Below are positions 10,778 through 20,363 of a DNA stretch of 20,368 nucleotides, one piece after another. The position numbers were made by a program, and so were the translations under genes. Source of the DNA: Oppiella nova (taxonomy: Eukaryota > Arthropoda > Arachnida > Sarcoptiformes > Oppiidae); contig CAJPVJ010000797.1 in assembly GCA_905397405.1 (NCBI GenBank), positions 1 to 20,368 on the forward strand, written 5' to 3'. Below the pieces are notes generated by a model. It ran no database searches. It saw nothing but the letters and a program-made list of their open reading frames with translations, and was not told the origin of the DNA. Within the stretch, counting starts at the first letter, position 1; every line of letters begins with the position of its first letter.

Positions 10778-11695
10778 AAATGACTGCAAGGCGTCGGCAT
10801 CGCTCGGACTCTACGTTTCGCGTCTCTTGAGATGAAGAGAATTATTGATATCTCTTTGAATTATAAAAAGCAAATCCTCTTTTATAAAGGCCTCCAATCA
10901 ATGACTAATTTCAATGACAGCTCGCATTTAAAATCTATTATTTATTTCCCAATTAATAAATAATATAAATGTCAGAAAATAAAATAAATCTTTTATAACG
11001 ATTGCCGTAATAGGAAGTAGATATTAAATTTCTTTACTCTGAAACTTGTTTGTTGGCAAAAATCACACTTTACGTAAAGATAGTGTGTTACATTATCACA
11101 ATATTAATGCTATTTTTATAATATTAATTATAATCTATAAACATATTACCCGCTGTTTTCTCTATGGGTTTATTTAAGAGCAAACACATTATTTATTATA
11201 AAATAGATCATATTTTATATTAAATATGTAGTTATATAATATTAAACTAAACATTAAATAATTTGCAAAATAGCATAAAATGAAATATAATGAATATAAG
11301 ATTTTGTATTAAAAATCAATATGTCTTTTACCATGTTTTTCGACATTAATAGATTGTAATTACAGTATTTTGATAGATAAACTGACACTCAATTCTTGCA
11401 AAACTTTGTTTTAGAGCTGATATTCAAATTAAATGATATTCACAATTTATAAAATAATTTCAATCTTCTTTGTTTTAAACTTTGAATTTCAATAAAAATC
11501 TTTCAGGTTTTTGCAGAATATAATTATATGATTATAAAAATTGATTAATATATAGCAAGTGATATAAATGAGAATTACTGTCAAAAGCAGCAAAAGTGAT
11601 GATGCATTCAATTTTTAAGTCTATTATTGTATTATTTTATTCTTTTATGAACTAATTCTTAGGGAAATAGCGTCAAAATATGGGAATATGGGTGC

Positions 11696-11720
11696 GACCT
11701 AACAGTGAGACCTAACAGTG
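11696..11720 (+). repeat. Short tandem duplication, 13-bp unit
   Basis: GACCTAACAGTG occurs twice, separated by a single A. This is a recent-looking local duplication in a slightly GC-richer patch (11640-11770). No gene is associated with it. Confidence 0.85.
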
Positions 11721-13063
11721 CTCTCTGTAAATGCGAAACCTTTGCAGTTATTAATGAGCGATGGATCGCATGATCTTCTTGTCTACTAATTTTTATTGTA
11801 TAATATAATAATAATATGAAAAATATTTAATTTGCGAATAATTTAAGTCTAAACGAAATGATAAATTTGGCGAAACTGTTATAAATGATAATAATGTTGA
11901 GTAAAGTTGTGATGATTTATGTGCTTAAAGTTATAGCCCCTGAAAGGATAGTTGTTTGCAATACAAGTGTTGAATGCAATGAAAAGATTGAAAAGATTTG
12001 CAAAAATATTGAATACAAATAGAAAGCAGAGAATGGATGAGTGAATGGAAATACTGTCTATTATTACTATTGAGTTAATTCTGATAATTCCCAATAAAAT
12101 AGCGATTGTTTGCAATCAAATTAATTTCATTCTTTATATCAATGAATGGAAAGCAATACACACTTAAAGGATAATCGATTTGCTTTTGTTTGCGATTTAT
12201 AGGAAAAGGCAAAAAAAAGTCTGAAGTGGTATGTATTGCATCCAATGTGGACAATGAACGGTACAAATTCAATAACATTTGTCTATTGATGTCTAACACT
12301 GTCTTCAATGGCAGACATTATCGGATTCTTTAATTCCCAGTCCTTCACATCACATCCAATGGTCTCATTGATAAATTAGTCTTGGCTCACAATGCCATAC
12401 CAGTCCCTTAATTCAATTTTATTCAATTAAATGTTTGATTTGTTTTACAAACAAAACCAATGTTTTGCAAAATAAACACTGTATTAAGAAAATTGAATAC
12501 TCAGTACTCAGGAGTTAATAATCAAAATAATGTCCCCAAAAAGATAACTGTGCGGCAGATGTTCATAGAAATTGCAATCATTTAAACAACAAGACTACCA
12601 TTAATAAGAGGCATGAAAAGACTCTTTTGCTTATATTTTGCACAGTTTTGCTTCATTTCAATTGTATTGTAGTATAGGTTAGGAGTGTATAAAATGTAAT
12701 CAATATTTCGCAAACATATATACATTGAGATTAAGTTGTCTTAAGAAGTAGAAGTGATGGACAAAAGTATTTGTAAAAACTTACCAAATGTTGAAATAGG
12801 AGTCAATTATACGAAAGTCGTTGGCATTACTCGTGTCTCTCAACACCGTTGACTCAATGAGAGGACAGTTATCTAACTTTCAAAACTATTTTTTGTTATC
12901 AAATAGAGAAAGAGAAGTCTTTGGCTTTCATTCATATGACAGACTAATACTCTATTATAGCATTATGTAAGAGCAGTCTCTGGAGGACTAACAAAGATAT
13001 GGACATTAAAACAAAGCGCACACTATATGTCACGACACCAATAGACCAAATGATACTCAAGAC

Positions 13064-13081
13064 ATGTGTTTGGAAACACAT
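13064..13081. repeat. 18-bp inverted repeat
   Basis: ATGTGTTT and AAACACAT flank a 2-nt centre (GG). The spacing is too tight for a hairpin loop, but it would suit a dimeric DNA-binding protein. It lies in the 13.0-13.2 kb GC-richer island. Confidence 0.7.
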
Positions 13082-13181
13082 TTGTGTTCAACAATTCAGT
13101 CAATGCGTGCGCAACCGAACACTCGCTTCACATTGGGCTCAACCACTTCACCGCTCGCACAGACACACAGACACCGCACAC

Positions 13182-13204
13182 ACCACTCATACCACTCATA
13201 CCAC
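13182..13204 (+). repeat. Short tandem repeat ACCACTCAT
   Basis: Two full copies and a partial third copy of a 9-bp unit, following a CA-rich stretch (13158-13182). It lies within a GC-richer island at 13000-13220 that has two overlapping open frames of low-complexity composition; neither looks like a real protein. Confidence 0.8.
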
Positions 13205-13808
13205 GAACTGCAACACAATTAGACTACAAGTCATTCATTATTTATCACAATTTACTCAATAATTATTGACTTTATTATTAAATACATTAACGTCTGCTTT
13301 AAATTAGCTTTGTAAATAATTTATAGTTTGTTCATTTAGTCAATCTTTTATTAAATATAATCTTATTTTTAAATTTTTAATTAAAGAACAATTTTCAACA
13401 TTTTCAAACTGATCAAGAACATATTGAAAACATATTTGAAATAAATAATAATTTATAAACTACGACAATAATCATGTTATATACAGTATTTGAACATTTA
13501 GCATAAAATTCAAAATGATTTCAATATAGAATATTAATGCTGTACTGTATTATAATAAAACACATAATACTTATACAAATATCCTAATGATTTTGCTGAA
13601 TATTTAATGTGTTATGTACAAAATTAATTAATGAATAGGTTTCATGAAGGCCTATCGTATACAATTTTTTATACTACTAATGTGTTAGTGAGCCCTCGAA
13701 AAACAGTGTAAATGTGAGGCAATTCCTGTCTAATAAGCAAAAAAAAGATGAATGTAATCAGTAATCACACAAAAAGCAAATCTCATTTCTCTACCGCCCA
13801 ATGATCGG

Positions 13809-13857
13809 TGGGTTAGGCGTTAAAAAAGTTGCGATTCATTTGCTAACGAGTCGACCC
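13809..13857 (+). other. tRNA-like A-box/B-box pair, possible degenerate tRNA-derived SINE or tRNA relic
   Basis: TGGGTTAGGCG (13809-13819) is one mismatch from the polymerase III A-box consensus and resembles the D-arm of serine tRNAs (GTGGTTAAGGCGTT). A partial B-box (AGTCGACCC, 13849-13857) follows 40 nt later, near the normal tRNA spacing, and TTGCTAAC between them resembles a Ser-GCT anticodon loop. No full cloverleaf can be drawn, and the acceptor and T stems are absent. This is not a functional tRNA. Confidence 0.15.
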
Positions 13858-14150
13858 TACTTTACAATAGATATGTCTCAACTGAATAATGGTTACTCTC
13901 ATTGATATATCGCTGCACCGTTTGAAAAGCAGTACAACGGGAACGTTGCCTAACGATCACTCTTGCATTAGTTGTCCTCTATATGCCGGCCCTCCCCTCC
14001 TCTGATTTGATACGAGATATTAAATGATAAATATTGCTTCAGAAGTGTTCAAACTATAAGTTCGGTTGGCTTTAGTTGAGTCACTCAAATGACAATTTTG
14101 TAAAATAGTTTAATATTTGTACAAATAGTCCAAATCCAAGAAATGGCATC

Positions 14151-14212
14151 AAATCCCCTCTCAAATGGGTTGACCAGCAAAATCACCAAAAAGCCAATCT
14201 CTGAGAGGATTT
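14151..14212. repeat. Imperfect inverted repeat (stem with about 38-nt loop)
   Basis: AAATCCCCTCTCA (14151-14163) pairs with TGAGAGGATTT (14202-14212), apart from two extra C residues in the first arm. The loop carries no recognisable motif. The stem is too short and bulged for a typical microRNA precursor. Confidence 0.5.
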
Positions 14213-16036
14213 TAAAGTATCATTTTTATGATTGTATACGCGATATATAATACACTACTTATTATCGGCACTTCTCTGGCTATACGGTTGTGTTCATAAC
14301 AATTCTCATCAGTTTTAAGACTGGATTTGTTTTGTTTCGCTTCCAAAACACAACTTCACATAACTTTATAAGTGACTCAAAGTTGTTAATGTTTTCTCAC
14401 AAACTTTCCTCTAGTATGAGATGTATCACAAACACAGACTTTTTGACGCAGAACTGTAAGGAAAGTTTGGATAATTTGAGAGAAAACGAGAATTCTTTTA
14501 AGCACTCGAATAATAGTCATATTCTCGGAGTTGTATTGTTTTCGTTCATAAACTTTTCTCATAATAAACTCTATTAAAGAGTAGAGTGAATGTTATATAA
14601 CTTATATTAGACTTATGTAACAGATTATGAGTTTAGAGTTCAGTCCTGTTAAAAAATAAGATATACTCTATTTTATTATCAATCATTACTATTTCATTTT
14701 AAGATTTATTAACTATAAAACATTTTTTACATTTATACATTTTATAGAATTAACTTTTATAAAGTTTTATTAGCATTTACTTGATTAAAATCTAGTTAAA
14801 CTTGCAAATTAAAATTTATATATCAATATTAAAAATAATTTATATTAATGTAAATGATATAATTATAATGTTACTTATTTCTAAAGATTTTAATTATAAA
14901 TTTTTCTATTAACACAATTTCAAATGTAATAATACATTTTTAATTATTCTACATTAATACAAAAAAATATTGCTACTGTAATAAGGAATCATGCTTAATT
15001 ACCTTACCTAATTTCTTAATTAATGTATTTTAGAAAACCTATGGTTTGAGTTATAAATATAAAGCAAATCAAGTCTCCAATGTATGGTTTGAATCAATAG
15101 CTGAAATGGGTTTCGTTATAATTCATCAAAATGTCAAATCATATAAACCTTTCAAAAGCTCTACGACTAGCTATTCGCCTAACACTTGATAAAAAACTAA
15201 ATTTAAAACAAATCTTTATTTTTGTCCGAAGAAATCGTTGTCTCATTTTTAAAAGACTCAACATTTCAAGTATTCTTTTAAAAGCATTTCTTATTTCAAA
15301 GTTTAGATCAAGATTTATAACCTTTGTTTTAGAAAAAAAACCTTTAATTTACTAAAAATAGGAATTTTAAAAAACTAATTCTTATATTTATCATCGAGTA
15401 TCTATTTTAGTATCTTTTGTGACAAAACTTAATTAAATAAAATTTATTCGTTTTAATTTTGTTAACATTAGTTTTAAATTTTTGAAAAATAATTGCTATT
15501 CTTAATATAGCAACTTACTATGCTCAAACTGAGACTTTTTACATGTGATAGTTGAGTTATAGAATATTCTATTTACCATACTTTGCCTGTTTATGTGGTC
15601 GCAAAGTTTGGCAAACTTGAGGGTGTTTTTGCATATTTTGCTAACTTGTAAGATAAGATTATTTGGCACTCATAAGCAAATACAGTGTAGTTTGTGTTCA
15701 CTATCTTTAGTGATAGTCATAAACGCAATACTCTATAAGTATACGATTCGTTCGCAAAACAACTTTATCGCCGAAAGGCTCACAAATAAGGATAGAATCG
15801 AGAGCTTAATCCTAAGGGTCAGCACATCTCAAGAAATGCAATTTTATTACAAAAAAAAGTTGCAAATAAAGAGAATTTTCAGAATAAGATATTGCAAGTA
15901 TTCTCTCAATTATAACCTAAATAAAAATTAATTATTTAACTCAATATAACCACTTACAGTATCAATACATATAAATTATTTAAAGAATAAATTTAGTAAA
16001 TCATTGCTAATTTCATTATTGCTAAATTCTATTATG

Positions 16037-16126
16037 CATTGTATAGTATAGAATTTATACTATACAATGTACAGTGTACATTGCAATGTAATATTTTTTA
16101 CATTTATTTTTTACATTACATGTAAT
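16037..16126. repeat. Cluster of perfect palindromes
   Basis: A perfect 14-bp stem (16037-16050 with 16056-16069, loop GAATT) opens the cluster. It overlaps a 19-nt palindrome at 16065-16083 (arms CAATGTACA/TGTACATTG around a G), which in turn overlaps the perfect palindrome TACATTGCAATGTA at 16077-16090. A further perfect palindrome, ATTACATGTAAT, lies at 16115-16126. A direct repeat of ATTTTTTACATT occupies 16094-16117. The overlapping arms could form alternative hairpins or a cruciform. A small degenerate hairpin element is possible; no target-site duplication was identified. Confidence 0.75.
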
Positions 16127-16305
16127 AAAATATATTAATGCAATTCTTGTAATAATATATTAATTATTATTATTTATTTATATAAAATATTTTTTCATGA
16201 TAAAGAATTAATTAGCATTATAAATATAAAATACTGTATATTAAAATATTATATTATTAAAATCTTTTACCTTTAAATAAATATAATTGTTTTCAAATAA
16301 CATTC

Positions 16306-16424
16306 ATTAGTGAAATCATATTCTCATATCTTATAACATCTTAAGCCCTGAAGATGGTCACAGTGTTGACCCGAAAACGTTTGTCAAAAAACTCAATTTT
16401 ATTTTTAAAATCATTTTCACTGAT
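16306..16424. repeat. Imperfect inverted repeat enclosing the hammerhead-like hairpin
   Basis: ATTAGTGAAA at 16306-16315 can pair over 10 positions (one G-T wobble) with TTTCACTGAT at 16415-16424. The arms bracket the hairpin at 16346-16386. This could be a longer stem of one folded transcript, or short terminal inverted repeats of a small element. In AT-rich DNA an arm of this length can also arise by chance. Confidence 0.3.
16346..16386 (+). mobile_element. Hammerhead-like hairpin resembling Penelope-type retroelement repeats (relic)
   Basis: CTGAAGA at 16348-16354 fits the hammerhead core CUGANGA. A perfect 5-bp stem follows (GGTCA 16356-16360 with TGACC 16367-16371, loop CAGTGT), then GAAA at 16373-16376. 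A possible minimal stem III (ACG/TGT, with one G-T pair) ends at GTC 16383-16385, a classic cleavage triplet. Hammerhead motifs with very short stem III are known in the terminal repeats of Penelope-like elements, and CTGAAGATG-stem-loop-GAAACG motifs are, as I recall, common in invertebrate repeats. Against activity: there is an unpaired T before and C after stem II, one extra A after GAAA, and no stem I directly flanking the core. No reverse transcriptase or GIY-YIG sequence is visible nearby, so this is at most a relic. Confidence 0.35.
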
Positions 16425-17327
16425 ACTACGAATAAATATTGAAAACTTAAACTAAATATAATTGTTGTCTAATTTCAAGTAACAAATAATAATTTTTAAC
16501 TGCAATAATATTCTTAAAATTCTATTGTACAGATTACAGTATATGCGGTCATTGTAAAAATATAATATGGTAAACTAAAAACACTGGAATTTACTGTACA
16601 GTGCACATAAAATTCAAATAACGGTAATTATAAAACCCATAACTATTTGTGTCGCTCCATATAATTATAAATATGCTATTTTTTCAATTATCTTATATCT
16701 TGTTATATACTTTATAATATAATATAAAATGTTTTTCACAGAATTCTTTCTTATCTCTAATAAGAATTTAGCAAAACTTATGCATGAATTGTACAAAATT
16801 CTAATTCGCTTCTTATAATTGCATTCATTTATCACAAAAAAGATAAAAAGAATGCAAACATTCATTCATTTAAAAAACTTGTGTAATTGCTTTCTAGCAT
16901 TGGATTCAATCGATTTTTTAGATAATCACTGCATTCGCAACACTTATACAAAAACTAAAAACAATTATTCAACAAATCAATAGTAATTTCATATATTTTT
17001 TTATCGTCTGAAAAAAATAATTAAAAATAATTCGATTGAAATGAAGGCTATATTGTATAAATTGAGTTGAAATAATAAATTAAAACGACTGTATAATATA
17101 CTAACTTACAATATGTTACCGTAGATAAACACATACGAAATAATGTATAGTACAGTATAATATTATACAGTAATATATACCGTATATTTTAAAGCACCAT
17201 TTTAACCTACACAAAAAATAATTCTATTTAAAGGGTATAGGGTCACTTTGTTGTGAAATTCTTACAATTTATAACAATTACTGAATGTTGAATAAATGAT
17301 TAGAGTGTTGAGTATTTAATAAATAGT
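16425..17327. other. AT-rich intergenic DNA beyond the DDX1 3' end
   Basis: No gene is seen. Four TACAGTA/TACTGTA heptamers occur here (16535, 16592, 17151, 17166), together with TACCGTA variants near 17117 and 17178. This is the downstream flank of the minus-strand DDX1 transcript. Confidence 0.65.
17155..17168. repeat. 14-bp perfect palindrome flanked by TACAGTA copies
   Basis: GTATAATATTATAC is a perfect palindrome. It overlaps two copies of TACAGTA (17151-17157 and 17166-17172) about 160-200 nt past the DDX1 polyadenylation signal, outside the expected transcript. Its function is unknown. Confidence 0.6.
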
Positions 17328-17333
17328 TTTATT
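17328..17333 (-). terminator. Polyadenylation signal of DDX1
   Basis: The canonical hexamer AATAAA, read on the minus strand, lies about 30 nt beyond the DDX1 stop codon. It is the first such signal after the stop and implies a very short 3' UTR, in keeping with the compact gene. Further AATAAA-like hexamers occur downstream, as expected in AT-rich DNA, so the actual cleavage site is not proven. Confidence 0.6.
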
Positions 17334-17363
17334 CCAAATATTGGTTACAAATATTATATTTCA

Positions 17364-20363
17364 TTAGAAATAGAACTTAAGAAAACTGTTTTGAGCGGAA
17401 GTCTCTAATTTGGACAGTTGTGTCACCTCACCGGCCATTTGGTTCACGTGATCATTATATGTATATCTCTGTCCCGTATTCTTGGACCCATAGGTGACTT
17501 TGCCGTCAAAATCATTGACTTGTATCTTGAAATCCGAACCAATAGTGTCTATAATGCAATTCAAATTGTCCTCCACATCAGCCAAAATCTATTCATAAAT
17601 AAGAATTATAATAGAAATAGAAAGAACTCGTCCACAATATTCTAGAGGTTGTCACCTGAAGTTCATTATACCAGATACAACAGCCCCCCTGTTCTACCAG
17701 TGAAGTCTCATAACATCCCCTCCCCTTAGACGAGCAGTTCGAGTGATACCAAACCTTTTCCTGAACCGTGGAAACTAAACTCACGGCTAAACCCATTCGT
17801 TCGGCTCTCCCTTTCAAATTCATACAAATATACAAATTTAATATCAATTTGTTGTTAAAATACACGTAATGTTAAATACATACCGACGCGTCCGATACGA
17901 TGCAAATAATTAGACTTTTCGTCCGGAAGAGTCATTTGAATAACGAATGGGATTCCTATAAAATGAATTTTGCCAATTCATATACCGGTAAATAGTGTAC
18001 AGAACGGTATATTTAAATTTAAATTATTAATAAAACTTACCCTTAATATCGATACCACGGGCGGCCACGTCAGTACAGATAAGAAAATTACACTTTTTTT
18101 GCTTAAATTTATTCAAATTATCGGTCCTTTCATTGGGTCTTCTGTCAGAATGGAGACAAACACACGAATATTTATGGTTTGGATTCCGTGGCCCTAAAAA
18201 TAATAAAATCATTGATAAAAGGACTCAAAACTACAATTCGTGACAAAAACCTCCGCCGATGGCATTGAAGAGATTCTCCAGAGAATCGCAATCGAGTTTA
18301 GTTCGACAGAAAATGATGGCCTGATCTATGTTTAGGGCATCGATTGCTTTCACTACATAATGACCTCAAGTATGAAACAAAACAAAATAGAAAACTATAA
18401 TTAATCAGGTTAAATTCACTTTGTAGTGAAATACTTTTGAGTAGTTTGACGGCTTCACTCAATGTCTCTCTATCAGGACTGTTATGATTCATGTGATCCC
18501 TGGCGTGAACGCCATCGCTCTTATAAGAAGTTTTAAGTGATTTCCAACTCGAGTCCTGTCGCGGATCTATTCTATACACCACGTGGTGAACAGTTTCCGG
18601 AATGGAGTCCTCGCCCTAAACACAGATATCAATGTATAGCGAAATGTCACTCAATTAATATTTCAAATATGATAGAAACCTTTAGGTCGACCCAAGTGGG
18701 GAAATACATGACTTTATTGGCAAATTTTTTGACATCAAAGTTGTGTAAAGTGGCCGAACACACAATCATCTGCAGACGCTTTCCGTCGTCAAACATACGC
18801 GGGAGCTGTGAATGCCATCGCATCAACAGATTCTCATTGCCCTGTTGTAGGAGTGCATCGACTTCATCGATCACGAAGAAGCTGTTATTATATCAATTCA
18901 ATGTTACCACACATTTCACTCATCATCTGTTCATTCATTAGACATACCGACAAGAGCTGAGCGATAGATTCCCATTATTTATGAGTTCTTCAATCCTTCC
19001 GGGAGTGCCCACAACGATGTCCACACCGGCTGATAAAGACTCCATTTGGTCCCTGGCGTTAATGCCTCCCACGAGTAATGTCTGCCTCACACCTCCTCCT
19101 GTCAAATGTTTCTTGAATTGTGTGATGCAGTCGAAGGTCTGTTGGGCTAACTCTCTGCTCGGCTCTACAATCAGTGCTTTGGGACCAATATTTTGGTTCT
19201 TGGATTTCGCAGAACTTCCTCCACTTGTGTTGGACGCCATTTGACTCGGGGTTGCATTTCCCACCCAAACGGTATTTGAAGGACATTTGTCACCTAAATT
19301 CAGTCCATAACACCGATAATATGAATATAATGCTAAACATGACTCGTGTGTGAAATACCAGTAAACTTAAGCGAAACGCCGGCGTTCTTCACACAAATGG
19401 CTGGAAAGAAGACATTCTGTTCAGCCATTTGGGGCGCAATCTTGAAAGCGATTCCCAAGTCTTTGCCCGCTTTAGTAAACCAAATGATATTGTTGTCCAA
19501 ATCGACTATATTTCCGATTACATCAAACTTCTCGCCAAATGTCTGTCCATAGTCTGCAAAGTCCTTTGCGGTACTCTTTTTGGCGGTCCCGCCGTAACCC
19601 CAGCTTCGGTTATCGCAACCCAACTCCAGGTTAGCGCCGCCCAGAGACCAGCCAACCCGTGCCAGACCCGGGTCTGTGAAGTGCACCTCAAAGTAGAAGC
19701 GATTCATTTTGGATGTCGGGTCCTATAAGACATCACATCACAGTTTTGGCATTAATTCACTTAAAGTAATAAATAATTGATATAATCTGTCAATTGATTA
19801 CTCGTTGGACACCGTAGTTGGCACGACATCCCTGCCATCGCTGATCTCCTTTGCTCTGAGCGGACAACCCGTCGGCACTCAACGATAGATTCAGTTCTCT
19901 ATCCGTTGGACTCAATTGCCATTTGGTTTGGCCATCCTTTGAACCCTTTTTCGGGTGATTGTCTTCAGTGAAAAGAGACAAACATTGAGTAAATGTATCT
20001 CAAATGGCAATCAACTCAAAGCAATCACACCGTAAATAGTTTCCCAAACAATCTGAAGAACCGGAAGACAAAAAGCGCCCGTTTTTCCAGAGCCCGTCTC
20101 TGCGGCCATCAACACGTCTCCACCGCCAAGAATCAGTGGAATCGCTTCCGACTGGATATCCGTTGGAAGCCTTCAATACATACAACGCTATATTAGATGT
20201 CATTCATAGAGTGGATCCCAAGAGTCCACACTTACGTCCATTCCATGCGTTCGACCGCTTCTGCGATCTCCGACATTATGCCCATCTCTGACACCAATCA
20301 TATTATCTGTCATTAATGCCATCAATGAATGCGTGGTTCAAACATACCTTCAAATGCAGTCAT
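17364..20363 (-). CDS. DDX1: ATP-dependent RNA helicase DDX1 (SPRY-containing DEAD-box protein), 13 coding exons, complete
   Basis: Exons in transcript order: 20348-20363, 20236-20287, 20031-20170, 19802-19962, 19359-19722, 18948-19293, 18680-18881, 18435-18615, 18251-18364, 18041-18193, 17884-17955, 17656-17810, 17364-17588. They join without a frame break into 726 residues plus TAA; from memory, insect DDX1 is about this length and human DDX1 is 740. The start MTAFEEMG matches the family N-terminus. Visible motifs: Q motif (TDIQ 26-29), Walker A AETGSGKT 46-53, SPRY insert about 75-245 ([21 protein letters not shown]), Ia PSREL 289-293, GG 320-321, Ib TPGR 341-344, motif II DEVD 365-368, III SAT 402-404, [10 protein letters not shown] 503-510, [10 protein letters not shown] 566-574, VI HRIGRVGR 595-602, and the DDX1-specific C-terminal region (WYNE 647-650, DFDGKVTYG). 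A SPRY domain between motifs I and Ia is diagnostic of DDX1. The family unwinds and remodels RNA and RNA-DNA hybrids and works with the RTCB tRNA-ligase complex in nucleus and cytoplasm. All 12 introns are GT-AG, 57-85 nt. Oddities are the DEVD motif and four acceptors with a purine at -3. Identity is very secure; individual splice sites are secure wherever family alignment and phase agree. Confidence 0.96.

Larger units (their letters stand above)
10620..13000. other. Noncoding sequence, GC-richer at its left end
   Basis: 10620-10850 is a GC-richer, CpG-containing stretch; after that the sequence returns to high AT. Two overlapping minus-strand open frames (12308-12075 and 12115-11879, different frames) together cover about 430 nt. 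They resemble no family I know, have weak starts and are probably chance. No other coding evidence was seen. Confidence 0.6.
13205..16036. other. Noncoding sequence with one GC-richer island at about 13.7-14.1 kb
   Basis: The 13750-14020 island has short open frames on both strands (for example 13893-14012 on +, 39 codons with an ATG) but no recognisable domain or consistent splice pattern. 14580-15100 is extremely AT-rich. Two + open frames (15131-15355 and 15593-15931, the latter 112 codons) are rich in I, K, L, N, F and S, as random AT-rich sequence would give; I do not call them genes. Confidence 0.6.

Noticed and set aside
15131-15355. 74-codon + strand open frame with basic residues, considered as a transposase helix-turn-helix fragment.
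   Set aside because: No recognisable transposase motif or terminal inverted repeats; composition is that of AT-rich background.
15593-15931. 112-codon + strand open frame, the longest outside DDX1.
   Set aside because: Residue content follows AT-rich random sequence; no domain, no plausible start context and no splice structure or conservation clue was seen.
17418-20196. Several + strand open frames of 67-134 codons opposite DDX1.
   Set aside because: They are antisense shadows of the GC-richer DDX1 exons, have no protein character and run across intron-exon borders.
17364-20363. DDX1 appears as many short frames in different phases, which could suggest a frameshifted pseudogene.
   Set aside because: Every break coincides with a GT-AG intron of 57-85 nt, and the 13 exons join in frame to a full-length protein with all motifs, so the gene is intact.
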